Source of the DNA: Roseibacterium elongatum DSM 19469
Lineage (GTDB): Bacteria; Pseudomonadota; Alphaproteobacteria; Rhodobacterales; Rhodobacteraceae
Direction of reading: 5' to 3'
Length of the DNA: 64,000 nt
Assembly: GCF_000590925.1 (NCBI RefSeq)
Contig: NZ_CP004372.1
Location: 3,329,001 to 3,393,000 of the forward strand
Shown: positions 8,865-17,988 of the stretch, in pieces
Numbering within the stretch: position 1 is the first letter of the stretch
How the letters are laid out: each line of letters begins with the position of its first letter
The notes under the pieces: generated by a model
Databases searched by the model: none
What the model saw: only the letters and a program-made list of their open reading frames with translations
Told to the model about the DNA's origin: nothing
Translations under genes and position numbers: made by a program

Positions 8865-10769
8865 TCAGCGTGTCGACATGGTGCCGCGCCCGCCCGGTTC
8901 GATCAACCGGCAGTTGCCGCCTTTTGCCGGCCGGCGTTTGGCGGGGGGCTGTGCGCCGCGTTCGGCCGGGTCCTCGGGGCGCAGGGCCAAAAGGCGGCTT
9001 CCGGGCGGGGCCTCGACCCGTTCCTCAGGGCCGACGGGGCGCAGCACGCCGGATTTCGACAGGATGGCGACCAGCACCGCCTCGGGGCGTTTGGCCCGCC
9101 AATCCTCGAGGGTGAATTCCTCGGTCAGGCCGGTCAGGCGAAACTGCCACCCCTGCCAGACGCGCAATTCCATCTCGCGATAGGTGGCCCCGTCGGCAAA
9201 GGCGCGCCCCCCCAGCGTCGGCGGCAAGGCATGGCGCGTGTGTTCGCTTTTCTCGCGCGTGACCTGAAAGACGTTCTCGCGCCCCAGTTCGGGCGCCAGA
9301 TCGGTCGCCACCAACGTATTGTAGGCATCGTTGTCGGTGGCGGCGATCACGGTCGCATAGCCCACGAAATCGATCCGATGTTCGGCGGCCTCGGACAGCA
9401 CGTCGCCGAAAAAGGTCGCAATCCCCGCCTCGCGCGCGCGGCGCAGATGGCCCCGGTTGGCATCCGCGATCAGCACGGGCACTTCGGCCTTGGTCAGCGC
9501 CTCGGCCAGCTGCGTCGTCCAGCGCGATCCACCCACGATCAACACACCTGGTGTGCCCGCCGCCGTCAGGCCAAGGGCCTTCGCAAAGGGCCCCAGCGTA
9601 AACCCGTGCAGGACCACGGTCGCGGCCACCAGCACAAAGGCCAGCGGGCCGATCAGGGCCGCATCCGCGACGCCCAGTTGCACCAGCCGTTCCCCGAACA
9701 GGCCCGCCACCGCGACCAGCACCACACCGCGCGGCCCGGTCAGCGCCACCAGCAGCTGTTCGCGAAACGGGATGCCCGACCCGATCAGCGCGGCCAGCAC
9801 CGTCAGGGGCCGGGCCACCAGCACCACCGCCGCGACGAAAATCGCCGCCCGCCAGTCGAGCAGGCCGAGGGCGGAAAAATCCAGCGAGGCCGCCAGCAGG
9901 ATGAACACGCCAGAGACCAGCAGGATCGTCGCGTGTTCCTTGAAGCGGCGCAGTTCCTCGTAGCTTGGCAACTCGGCATTGGCGATGACCAGGCCCATGA
10001 TCGTGACGGCCAACAGCCCGCTTTCATGCAGCACCGAATCCGAAAGGGCGAAAATGCCCACCAGCAAGACGAACAGCACCGGCACCTTCATGTGCTCGGG
10101 CACCTGCCCGTGGCGGAACGCACGCGCCAGGCCATAGCCCGCCGCGACCCCGGTCACGGTCGCCACCGTGACGCCCAGCGCCAGTTCGCCCGCCGCCGAC
10201 CCGACCGTGGTGGCCGTGTTGAGGACCAGCACCACCTCGAAGGCCAGTACCGCAGCCAGCGCGCCGATGGGGTCGTTGACGATCGCCTCCCATTGCAGAA
10301 GCGCGGCGGGGCGGCGGGCCAGCCGCGCCTGCCTGAGCAGCGGCGCGATGACCGTGGGGCCCGTGACGATCATGATGCCGCCAAAAACCGCCGCGCTTTC
10401 CCAACTCAGCCCCGCACCGTAGCGCAGCGCCAGCGTCGAAAGCAGCCAGCCAAGGGGCGCCCCGACAAAAACAAGGCGCCTGACGCCCAGCGCCGCGTCG
10501 GACAGCGAGCGCAGGTTCAGAGTCAGCCCCCCTTCGAACAGGATCACCGCGACGGCCAGCGCGATCAGCGGTTGCGTGAGCGGCCCGATGTCGCGCGCCG
10601 GATCGAACCAACCCAGAACCGGGCCGATCATCACTCCGGCGGCCAGCATGAGGACGATTCCGGGCAGGCGCAGCTTCCACGCCAGCCATTGCGCGCCCAC
10701 CCCCACGACACCCACCAGCGCCAGCGCCGTGACAGGTGACAGCGCACCGTCGGCAGGGGTTACCGCCAT
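8865..10769 (-). CDS. CPA1/NhaP-type cation:proton antiporter with TrkA-N domain
   Basis: A 634-residue inner-membrane protein with about 12 transmembrane segments over residues 10-390 of the Na+/H+ exchanger fold. The core motif EAIVNDPIGALAAV near residue 165 contains the ND pair of electrogenic CPA members, and GPRGVVLVAVAGLFGERL is the helix-10-like arginine region. Residues about 405-520 form a Rossmann TrkA-N domain (GVLIVGGSRWTTQLAEALT), which senses nucleotides, and a TrkA-C-like tail follows. It would exchange Na+ or K+ for protons in pH and salt homeostasis. It is monocistronic, with a short gap on each side. Confidence 0.85.
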   Translation of the reverse strand: MAVTPADGALSPVTALALVGVVGVGAQWLAWKLRLPGIVLMLAAGVMIGPVLGWFDPARDIGPLTQPLIALAVAVILFEGGLTLNLRSLSDAALGVRRLVFVGAPLGWLLSTLALRYGAGLSWESAAVFGGIMIVTGPTVIAPLLRQARLARRPAALLQWEAIVNDPIGALAAVLAFEVVLVLNTATTVGSAAGELALGVTVATVTGVAAGYGLARAFRHGQVPEHMKVPVLFVLLVGIFALSDSVLHESGLLAVTIMGLVIANAELPSYEELRRFKEHATILLVSGVFILLAASLDFSALGLLDWRAAIFVAAVVLVARPLTVLAALIGSGIPFREQLLVALTGPRGVVLVAVAGLFGERLVQLGVADAALIGPLAFVLVAATVVLHGFTLGPFAKALGLTAAGTPGVLIVGGSRWTTQLAEALTKAEVPVLIADANRGHLRRAREAGIATFFGDVLSEAAEHRIDFVGYATVIAATDNDAYNTLVATDLAPELGRENVFQVTREKSEHTRHALPPTLGGRAFADGATYREMELRVWQGWQFRLTGLTEEFTLEDWRAKRPEAVLVAILSKSGVLRPVGPEERVEAPPGSRLLALRPEDPAERGAQPPAKRRPAKGGNCRLIEPGGRGTMSTR

Positions 10770-10957
10770 GGGAAGGTGCCTTTCGACTGTCGGCGCACCA
10801 TCCCTCGATCCCCCATGCGCATCATCCCTCGTTTTCAGCTTGCCGGGTCGACCCTAGCGATAACCCGTAAACAGTCCAACGCCCGAAAACGCAGCGCGGT
10901 TCCCATCCGGGTGGCAAACGCGGGCGTGCCGAATGGCCATGCGGGGGCTGTACGGGT

Positions 10958-11305
10958 TCATTCGCAGGCGAGGAAACGGTCTTCCAGATCGCCGCTGCGC
11001 ATCACCAGCGCCCCATCTCCGTCGAAGCGCAGGACGACCGTATCGGCCGTCGGCCCCGAGCCATAGTCACAGGTCAGGGTGTATTGCACGGCGCCGGCGG
11101 GGTTATCTTGCGCGACAGCGTCGGACAGGGTGCAGGGCGTCTCGTAATACGACACTTGAGTGCCCTCGATCCGAAGGGCGACGTTGCCGGCCTCGCCCGA
11201 GCAGTAGCCGTATTCGTAGGTGCCATCGAACCCGTCCGCCGCACTGATGGACGGCACGATCAAGGCCGCAATGAACGCGGCGCGAAAAACTGGAAATCTG
11301 GTCAT
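10958..11305 (-). CDS. Small secreted cysteine-containing protein, third paralog
   Basis: A 115-residue protein with a signal peptide (MTRFPVFRAAFIAALIVPSI, cleavage near ISA-AD). The mature domain begins GFDGTYEYGYCSGEAG and has further cysteines in ETPCTLSD, LTCDYG and the terminal LACE. The pattern of GTYxxxxC, CTL and a C-terminal cysteine matches the two proteins at 8044-8837, although the antiporter gene lies between them. It is probably a tandem-duplicated periplasmic family. The function is unknown. Confidence 0.65.
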   Translation of the reverse strand: MTRFPVFRAAFIAALIVPSISAADGFDGTYEYGYCSGEAGNVALRIEGTQVSYYETPCTLSDAVAQDNPAGAVQYTLTCDYGSGPTADTVVLRFDGDGALVMRSGDLEDRFLACE

Positions 11306-11364
11306 CTCGACCTCCCTGTGATGTCAACCTTGGGTCATGCTGACACGGAGGCCGGGCCGCGTAA

Positions 11365-12543
11365 CTAGAGGTTTTCCAGCGCGCGCGTCACCGTCACCCC
11401 GCGGTCGGGGAACAGCCGGGCGTGGACCTGCAAGGCGAACCGGTCGGTCATGCCCGCGATGTAGTCGGACACGATCCGCGCCAATGCGGTCTCGTCACCG
11501 GCGACCGCCTCGACATCCTTGCGCCACTGGCGCGGCAGTTCCTCGGGATGGGCCATGAAAAAGGGGAAGAGGTCGGCCACGACCTGCGTCACCTGCGCCC
11601 GCATCGCCACGACCGAAGGGGCGCGATACATGCGGTGGAACAGGAAATTTCGGATCACCTTGAGATCGTCGAAAACCGGTTGCGAGAACTGCACAACCGA
11701 ACGGCCCGCGGCACGGATATCGGCTACGCTCTGCGGGTCGAGCGCGGCGAGGCTTGTCCGCGCATAGGCGATCACGTCCTCGACCAGCACCCCGAAAAAG
11801 CGGCGCAGCGCCTCGTGCCGGCGGCGATAGTAGTTCAAGCCGGGATAGCGACGATCCACCTCGGCGAAACAGTCGCGCAGAATGGGCAACTCGGCCAGTT
11901 CGTCGGTCGAGAACAACTCGGCCCTGAGACCGTCATGCAGATCATGGTGATTATAGGCCACGTCATCGGCAATGGCGGCCACCTGCGCCTCGGCGCTGGC
12001 ATGGGTGGACAATTCCAGATCGTCCCGGCCGCAATAGGCCGCCAGCGCCCAGGGCACCGGCTCGGGTACGGGGCCGTTATGCTTGGCGATCCCCTCGAGC
12101 GTTTCCCAGGTCAGGTTCAGCCCGTCCCATTCGGCATAATGCCGTTCCAGATGGGTGACGATGCGGATCGCCTGCGCATTGTGATCGAACCCGCCAAAGG
12201 GGGCCATCGCGTCCCGCAAGGCATCCTCGCCGGTATGGCCGAAAGGCGGGTGGCCAAGGTCATGGGCCAGCGCCACGGCCTCGGTCAGCTCCTCGTCGAG
12301 CGTCAGGGCGCGGGCCATGGTGCGGGCCACCTGCGCCACCTCGATGGAATGGGTCAGGCGCGTGCGGAAATAATCGCCCTCATGTTCCACGAACACCTGC
12401 GTCTTGTGCTTCAGCCGCCGAAAGGCCGAGGCATGGATGATCCGGTCGCGATCGCGCTGAAAAGGCGAGCGAAAGGTGCTCAGCGCCTCGGGCATGAGGC
12501 GTCCGCGACTGGTCGCCGGATCGCTGGCATAGGGTGCACGCAT
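11365..12543 (-). CDS. dgt: Deoxyguanosinetriphosphate triphosphohydrolase-like protein
   Basis: An HD-superfamily dNTP triphosphohydrolase of 392 residues. The metal-binding residues are in RLTHSIEVAQVAR (H) and AHDLGHPPFGHTGEDAL (HD pair), with D in IADDVAYNHHD. The N-terminal FRSPFQRDRDRIIHASAFRR is the usual substrate-binding region. I start it at the ATG at 12543, preceded by AAGGGG; an open upstream extension to 12762 overlaps the divergent erpA gene and is not credible. It splits dNTPs into nucleoside and triphosphate, which affects dNTP pools and in some bacteria phage resistance. Confidence 0.92.
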   Translation of the reverse strand: MRAPYASDPATSRGRLMPEALSTFRSPFQRDRDRIIHASAFRRLKHKTQVFVEHEGDYFRTRLTHSIEVAQVARTMARALTLDEELTEAVALAHDLGHPPFGHTGEDALRDAMAPFGGFDHNAQAIRIVTHLERHYAEWDGLNLTWETLEGIAKHNGPVPEPVPWALAAYCGRDDLELSTHASAEAQVAAIADDVAYNHHDLHDGLRAELFSTDELAELPILRDCFAEVDRRYPGLNYYRRRHEALRRFFGVLVEDVIAYARTSLAALDPQSVADIRAAGRSVVQFSQPVFDDLKVIRNFLFHRMYRAPSVVAMRAQVTQVVADLFPFFMAHPEELPRQWRKDVEAVAGDETALARIVSDYIAGMTDRFALQVHARLFPDRGVTVTRALENL

Positions 12544-12667
12544 CCCCTTGATCCCCTTTTCGTGGTCGCGCCCCCTGCCCGGAACGCGCCGCCTTGTTTG
12601 CTCTTGAGCGTTCTCATATATTCGATGGACCGAAATTGCGACAGCCGAACGCCCGAGGAGCCTGCGC

Positions 12668-13012
12668 ATGACGCTGACCCTGACCCTGACCGTGCCCCCG
12701 AAAGTCACCGACCGTGCCTTTGCCCGGCTGGCCGAGATCAACGCCGCCACCGACGCGCCCAAGGCGTTGCGCGTGGCCGTCGAGGGCGGCGGATGCTCGG
12801 GCTTTCAATACGAGATCAAGCTCGACAACCCGGCCGACGATGACCTGGTGCTGGAACAGGACGGGCAGAAGGTGGTGGTGGACAGTGTCTCTCTGCCGTT
12901 TCTGGCCGATGCCGTGATCGACTTTTCCGAGGAACTGATCGGCGCGCGCTTTACCATCGACAATCCCAACGCGACCTCGTCCTGCGGCTGCGGCACATCG
13001 TTTTCGATGTGA
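12668..13012 (+). CDS. erpA: A-type iron-sulfur cluster carrier
   Basis: A HesB/IscA/ErpA-family protein of 114 residues. The three cluster-binding cysteines are visible: GGGCSGFQY near residue 43 and SSCGCGTSF at the C-terminus. It takes Fe-S clusters from the assembly machinery to target enzymes. It is divergent from dgt with 124 bases between the starts, the usual arrangement in Rhodobacterales. ErpA rather than IscA is preferred from that context and is an inference. Confidence 0.88.
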   Translation: MTLTLTLTVPPKVTDRAFARLAEINAATDAPKALRVAVEGGGCSGFQYEIKLDNPADDDLVLEQDGQKVVVDSVSLPFLADAVIDFSEELIGARFTIDNPNATSSCGCGTSFSM

Positions 13013-13091
13013 CACGCTTGACCGGGGTCAAGGCCAGCGACCGGCCACAGCGGCAGGCTGTGCCGGTGACACCATTCAAAGGACGCCGCGC

Positions 13092-13493
13092 ATGACCACC
13101 CCCTTGTTCCACGCGACCCGCGAGGCCGACGATCTGCTTGTCCTGGAGGTGCAGGGCAGCATGGACGCCCGCGCCATGGAGGTTGCGCTGACCCTGCTGG
13201 TCGACGAGATGGAGGGGCTGCATCACGGCGCGTGCCTGATGCGGGCGGAAGGTGTCGCCTGGCCCAGCCTCGGGGCGATCGGCGTCGAGATCCGGCATTG
13301 GGTGCAGATGATGGCGATGGTCGAAAAGCTGGACAAGGTGGCGGTTCTGACCGACGAGACATGGGTGCGCGCCATCGCTGCCGTCGAATCGGCGCTGATC
13401 CCCAACCTGGTGATCCGCGCCTTTGCCCCCGATCAGGAAGAGCGCGCGCGCGCCTGGCTGGCCGAGCCGCTGAGCCAGGACGCCACCGCCTGA
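13092..13493 (+). CDS. STAS/SpoIIAA-like protein
   Basis: A 133-residue soluble protein with the alternating pattern of the SpoIIAA-like (DUF3478) family: LVLEVQGSMDARAMEVALTL at the N-terminus, then WPSLGAIGVEIRHW and a KLDKVAVLTDETWVRAIA strand-helix. Such proteins are small STAS-fold domains of unclear role, possibly lipid or partner binding. It follows erpA after 79 bases and precedes xthA on the same strand. The family assignment is from pattern and length only. Confidence 0.6.
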   Translation: MTTPLFHATREADDLLVLEVQGSMDARAMEVALTLLVDEMEGLHHGACLMRAEGVAWPSLGAIGVEIRHWVQMMAMVEKLDKVAVLTDETWVRAIAAVESALIPNLVIRAFAPDQEERARAWLAEPLSQDATA

Positions 13494-13565
13494 GCGGTAG
13501 CGCAGCGGGCTTGGCAAGGGCGCGCGGCGCGGGCAGAAAGGGGCAAAGGAAAGGGGGGGCTGCCG

Positions 13566-14348
13566 ATGCGCATCGCGACATTCAACATCAACGGCATCAA
13601 GGCGCGGGCCGAGGCGCTGTGCGCCTGGCTGGACGAGGCCAGCCCCGATGTCGCGCTGTTGCAGGAGATCAAGTCGGTCGACGAGAATTTCCCGCGCGAT
13701 CTGTTCGAGGATCGCGGCTACAACGTCGAGACCCATGGGCAAAAGAGCTTCAACGGCGTCGCGATCCTGTCGAAACTGCCGCTTGAAGACGTGTCGCGCG
13801 GCCTGCCCGGCGACGACGCGGACGAACAGGCCCGCTGGATCGAGGCGACGGTGACGGGTGACAGCCACTCGGTGCGGATCTGCGGCCTTTATCTGCCCAA
13901 CGGCAACCCGGTGCCGGGGCCGAAATACGACTACAAGCTGGCCTGGATGGCGCGCATGCAGCGCCACGCCGCCGGGCTGCTGGACAGCGAAATGCCCGTG
14001 GTCATGGCGGGCGACTACAACATCATCCCGCAGGACGAGGATGCCGCCAAACCCGACGCCTGGACCGAGGATGCGCTGGCCCTGCCGCAAAGCCGTGACG
14101 CATTCCGCCGGATCCTGAACCTCGGCTTCACCGAGGCCATCCGCGCGCGCACGGCCGCGCCGGGGCTCTATTCGTTCTGGGATTACCAGGCCGGCGCGTG
14201 GCAGCGGAACAACGGCATTCGCATCGACCATCTGCTGCTCAGCCCTCAGGCCGCCGATCTGATGACGGAGGCCGGCATCGACAAGGATGTGCGCGGGCGC
14301 GACAAGCCTTCGGATCACGTGCCGGTCTGGATCGACCTCGCGGCCTAG
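13566..14348 (+). CDS. xthA: Exodeoxyribonuclease III
   Basis: A 260-residue endonuclease/exonuclease/phosphatase-fold enzyme that cuts at abasic sites and degrades DNA 3' to 5' in base-excision repair. Motifs: FNINGIKAR (N), LLQEIKSVDENFP (catalytic E), VCGLYLPNG-like RICGLYLPNG, GDYNIIPQDEDA (D, N), RIDHLLLS and the final KPSDHVPVW (D-H). The start ATG is preceded by GGGGGG about 8 bases upstream. It ends one base before the stop proposed for the convergent AbrB-type gene. Confidence 0.95.
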   Translation: MRIATFNINGIKARAEALCAWLDEASPDVALLQEIKSVDENFPRDLFEDRGYNVETHGQKSFNGVAILSKLPLEDVSRGLPGDDADEQARWIEATVTGDSHSVRICGLYLPNGNPVPGPKYDYKLAWMARMQRHAAGLLDSEMPVVMAGDYNIIPQDEDAAKPDAWTEDALALPQSRDAFRRILNLGFTEAIRARTAAPGLYSFWDYQAGAWQRNNGIRIDHLLLSPQAADLMTEAGIDKDVRGRDKPSDHVPVWIDLAA

Positions 14349-14349
14349 G

Positions 14350-15434
14350 TCAGCCCTGCCCGCCACCCTGCCCGCCACCCTGCCCCTGCGTCGGTCCGAG
14401 GCGATGGCGATCGGCGTCAGAACCGACAGGAACAACAGGCGATAGACGTGATGCGCCGCCGTCAGGGCCGTATCCGTGCCCAGCAGGATGGACAGGGCCG
14501 CCATCGTCTCGAGGCCCCCTGGCGCAAAGGCGATCAGCAAATCGGTCAGGGGCAGTCCGGTGAACCGCTGTGCCAGCAGCGCCATGGCCAGCGTCACCGA
14601 AACCGACAGCGCCGTCAGCACGCCCGAGGCTGCGGCCGCGCGGCCCAGCAGGGCCAGGGTCACGCCGGAAAACCGTGTGCCGATCAGACTGCCCATGACG
14701 ACAAAGGTGGGGATTGCCACCCAGGCGGGCGGCCCGCCCACGACCCAGCCGACCCCATGCGCCAGGCCGGACACTGCCATGCCGCCCAAGAGCAGCGCCG
14801 CGGGCCAGTTCAGGCGCTTGAACACCAACCCGAGCGCCGTGCCCGCCGCGCCAAGCGCGATCAGGGGGCCAAGGCCCATCGCATCGCGACCAACACCGCT
14901 CATCGACAGGTCCGCGTCGCTCAGCAGGGCGACCGCCAGGGGCACGGCCAGCGTCAGCAGCAGCACACGCAACGACTGGATCACCGCCACGACGCGCACG
15001 TCCGCGGCCACCTCGGTCGACAGCGACAGAACATAGCTCAGATGCCCCGGCATGGCGGTCAGCCGGGCCGTGACCCTGTCGAAGCCGAACAGGCGCTCGA
15101 CGCTCCAGCCGCCCGCGAAAACGATGACCACCAGACCCAGAGACAACAGCGCCAGCGGTATCGGCCAGCGCGGCAGGGCCGCAACGACATCCGGCGTGAT
15201 GCCGGCCCCCATCGCCAGCCCGATCAGCACGAAACAGGCATCGCGCAGCCGCAAGGGGATCACGGTCTCGCGGCCGGCAAGCGAAATCAGCGTCACCGCC
15301 GCCGCAGGCCCGGTGAGGAACGGGGCGGGCGCCCCGACCAGCCAGCCTGCCACAGCCCCGATGGCGCCGGCCGCCAAGGTGACGGCGACGGGGCGAAGCT
15401 GGGCGAAAAGGGCAAACCGGGTCTGGTGCATCAT
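14350..15434 (-). CDS. AbrB-family membrane permease, C-terminus frameshifted
   Basis: An integral membrane protein of two repeated AbrB-duplication modules (about 11 helices): GAPAPFLTGPAAAVTL begins the first and LNWPAALLLGGMAVSGL the second, with the repeated MPGHLSYVLSLSTE and APGGLETMAALSI motifs. E. coli AbrB is a poorly characterised regulator or transporter. The start is one of two adjacent ATGs (15434, 15431). As printed, the frame has no stop at the family's usual end and runs on to 12951 through the antisense of xthA. Adding one C to the CCCC run at 14383-14386 closes it at the TGA at 14350 with a QGGGQGGGQG tail, adjacent to xthA. That is the end I annotate. Confidence 0.78.
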
Positions 15435-15704
15435 GCCTGTCCATGTCTGCTTGTCCGATCCCGACCGGCGCGGAACGCCGCCGGTCAATCTAAGGGCGAT
15501 CCGACAGTCGCAGCTGTGCCTCAAGGTAGAAACAAGCGCAAGCGTCTGCAAAGTCTTGCAAGATGGCGCGTCGTTCGTAACATGCCTGTCACATAACAAC
15601 GATAACCGCCACGTCGGGACATGCCTTCGCGCAGCCCGACCACCTGATTGAAACCAACAGGAGGGTCGCGCGCCACAGATGCGCCGACCTTGTAGGAGAG
15701 ACAC

Positions 15705-17027
15705 ATGACCTTCCGTAATCTTGCCGCAGCCTCAGCGGCGAGCGCGATTGCGCTTTCGGCCGCCCTGCCCGCCATGGCGCAAGACCGCACCGAAGTCGAT
15801 TTCTGGCACGCCATGGGAGGCCAGCTTGGCGAGCGCGTCGATCAGTTTGCGTCCGATTTCAACGGCATGCAGGACAGCTGCACGGTCAACACCGTGTATC
15901 AGGGCAACTATACCGAGACGATGACCTCGGCGATCGCCGCCTTCCGCGCGGGCGAACAGCCCGACATCGTGCAGGTTTTCGAGGTCGGCACCGCCACGAT
16001 GATGTCGGCCGCCGACAACGGCGCCATCTACCCCGTCTACCAGCTGATGGAAGATGCCGGCATCGAGTTCGACGAGGCCGCCTATCTGCCCGGCGTGATC
16101 TCGTATTACTCGGACACGGACGGCAACCTGTTGTCGCTGCCCTTCAACTCGTCGACGCCGGTGATGTGGTACAACGCCACCCTGCTGGAAGAGAACGGCC
16201 TTGAAGTGCCCACCACATGGGACGAGGTCTGGGAAGCGGCCCGCGTGCTGCGCGATGCCGGTGTCCCCTCGCCCGTCGGCTTCGGCTGGCAGAGCTGGAC
16301 CCAGATCGAGAACTATTCGGCCTGGCACGATCTGTCCATGGGTACGCAGGAAAACGGCTTTGCCGGCACCGACACCGAATTCACCTTCAACAACGAAGCG
16401 GTGATCAACCACATCCAGTCGATCGCCGATGCCGGCGAAGAGGGCCTGTTCACCTATGGCGGGCGTCGCGGCGACAGCCGTGGCATGTTCGTCAATGGCG
16501 AAACGGCCATGTGGATCAACTCGTCGGCCTATTACGGCGGGTTCGTGAACGACATCACCGAGTTCGAGTTCAGCCAGGCCCCCATGCCCTATGACCCCGA
16601 GGTCCGGTCCGAGCCGCAGAACTCGATCATCGGCGGCGCGACCCTGTGGGTTCTGCGTGGCGGTGACGAGGCCGAGAACAGCTGCACCGCGCAGTTCCTG
16701 GCCTTCCTGTCCACGGCCGAACAGCAGGCCGATTGGGCCGGGTCGACCGGCTATGTTCCGATCACCACCGCGGCTTACGAGTTGATGGCCGAGCAGGGCT
16801 TTTTCGACGAGAACCCCGGCACCGACGTGGCCATCGAGCAGCTGACGATGAACGAGCCCACCGCCAACAGCCGCGGCGTGCGCTTTGGCAACTTCGTCCA
16901 GATCCGCGACGTGATCAACGAAGAGCTCGAGGCCGTCTGGTCGGGTGACAAGACCGCCGAGGAAGCGATGAACGATGCCGTCTCGCGCGGCAACGAGTTG
17001 CTGCGCCGCTTCGAGGCCGCCAACTGA
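15705..17027 (+). CDS. ugpB: sn-glycerol-3-phosphate ABC transporter, substrate-binding protein
   Basis: A 440-residue periplasmic binding protein of the extracellular solute-binding family 1. It has a signal peptide (cleaved at AMA-QD) and the UgpB hallmarks VDFWHAMGGQLGERVD, YQGNYTETMTSAIAAFRAG and VFEVGTATMMSA. It captures glycerol-3-phosphate or its diesters for import. The start has a strong GTAGGAGAG site. The 270-base upstream region carries no gene and presumably the promoter. A hairpin terminator lies between this gene and ugpA, which would favour higher expression of the binding protein. Confidence 0.92.
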   Translation: MTFRNLAAASAASAIALSAALPAMAQDRTEVDFWHAMGGQLGERVDQFASDFNGMQDSCTVNTVYQGNYTETMTSAIAAFRAGEQPDIVQVFEVGTATMMSAADNGAIYPVYQLMEDAGIEFDEAAYLPGVISYYSDTDGNLLSLPFNSSTPVMWYNATLLEENGLEVPTTWDEVWEAARVLRDAGVPSPVGFGWQSWTQIENYSAWHDLSMGTQENGFAGTDTEFTFNNEAVINHIQSIADAGEEGLFTYGGRRGDSRGMFVNGETAMWINSSAYYGGFVNDITEFEFSQAPMPYDPEVRSEPQNSIIGGATLWVLRGGDEAENSCTAQFLAFLSTAEQQADWAGSTGYVPITTAAYELMAEQGFFDENPGTDVAIEQLTMNEPTANSRGVRFGNFVQIRDVINEELEAVWSGDKTAEEAMNDAVSRGNELLRRFEAAN

Positions 17028-17042
17028 TCCTTCGATCGCACT

Positions 17043-17077
17043 GGGCCGGGCAACCTGACGTTGCCCGGCCCTTTTCT
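17043..17077 (+). terminator. Intercistronic hairpin between ugpB and ugpA
   Basis: A 12-bp perfect stem (17043-17054 with 17060-17071) and a CTGAC loop are followed by TTTTCT. The position, just after the binding-protein gene and before the permease genes, suggests partial termination or 3' stabilisation of the ugpB message. Confidence 0.85.
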
Positions 17078-17106
17078 ATCCCGATGCCCCAGGGCAGGAA
17101 CATCCG

Positions 17107-17988
17107 ATGAAACGCGTCGTCTTTCGCAGCTGGTGGCTGCCCTATCTTCTGGTCGCACCGCAAATCGCGGTCACGCTGATCTTCTTCATCTGGCCGGCCT
17201 ACCAGGCGCTGGAAAGCAGCCTTTACATCGAGGACGCGTTCGGGTTCTCGCGCAATTTCGTCTGGTTCGAGAATTTCCGCCAGCTCTTCGACGATCCGGG
17301 CTATCTGCGGTCGTTCCGCACGACGCTGATCTTCGGGCTGTCGGTGACCTTTCTGTCGATGTCCATGGCGCTGGTTCTGGCGGTGGCCGCCAACCGCGTG
17401 ATCCGCAGCGCCACCACCTATCGCACCTTCCTGATCTGGCCCTATGCGGTCGCGCCGGCCCTGGCCGGGGTGCTGTGGTTCTTCATGATGAATCCGACGC
17501 TGGGGATCGTGGCCTACTGGCTCGAGGCGGGGTTCGGCTATGACTGGAACCATTACACCAGCGGCAACGAGGCGCTGATCATGGTGACCATCGCCGCCGC
17601 GTGGAAGCAGATCAGCTACAACTTCCTGTTTTTCCTTGCGGGTCTGCAATCGATCCCGAAATCCCTGATCGAGGCGGCGACCATCGACGCGGCCAGCCCC
17701 GCGCGCCGGTTCTGGACCATCGTCTTTCCGCTGTTGTCGCCCACGACCTTCTTCCTGCTGGTCGTGAACCTTGTCTACGCGTTCTTCGACACCTTCGCGA
17801 TCATCCACGCCACCACCTCGGGAGGGCCGGCGGACGCGACGTCGATCCTGGTCTACCGGGTCTATTCCACCGGCTTCGTCGGGCAGGATTACGGCTCGAG
17901 CGCGGCGCAATCGGTCATCCTTATGGCCCTGGTCATCACCATGACGGTGATCCAGTTCCGCTTTGTCGAACGGAGGGTGAATTACTGA
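17107..17988 (+). CDS. ugpA: sn-glycerol-3-phosphate ABC transporter permease UgpA
   Basis: A 293-residue MalF-type inner-membrane permease with six predicted helices. The EAA loop for contact with the ATPase is [25 protein letters not shown] near residues 187-211. The N-terminal [20 protein letters not shown] is typical of UgpA. The stop shares one base with the ugpE start (TGATG), indicating coupled translation. Confidence 0.92.
   Translation: MKRVVFRSWWLPYLLVAPQIAVTLIFFIWPAYQALESSLYIEDAFGFSRNFVWFENFRQLFDDPGYLRSFRTTLIFGLSVTFLSMSMALVLAVAANRVIRSATTYRTFLIWPYAVAPALAGVLWFFMMNPTLGIVAYWLEAGFGYDWNHYTSGNEALIMVTIAAAWKQISYNFLFFLAGLQSIPKSLIEAATIDAASPARRFWTIVFPLLSPTTFFLLVVNLVYAFFDTFAIIHATTSGGPADATSILVYRVYSTGFVGQDYGSSAAQSVILMALVITMTVIQFRFVERRVNY

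Noticed and set aside
8757..10739. 660-residue plus-strand frame
   Set aside because: It is antisense to the antiporter gene, rich in R, H and Q and without domains; a shadow of GC-rich coding sequence.
12951..15704. Single 917-residue minus-strand protein
   Set aside because: Only the part from 15434 to about 14390 is AbrB-like; the rest is antisense to xthA and intergenic DNA and the N-terminal 90 residues are non-coding in character.
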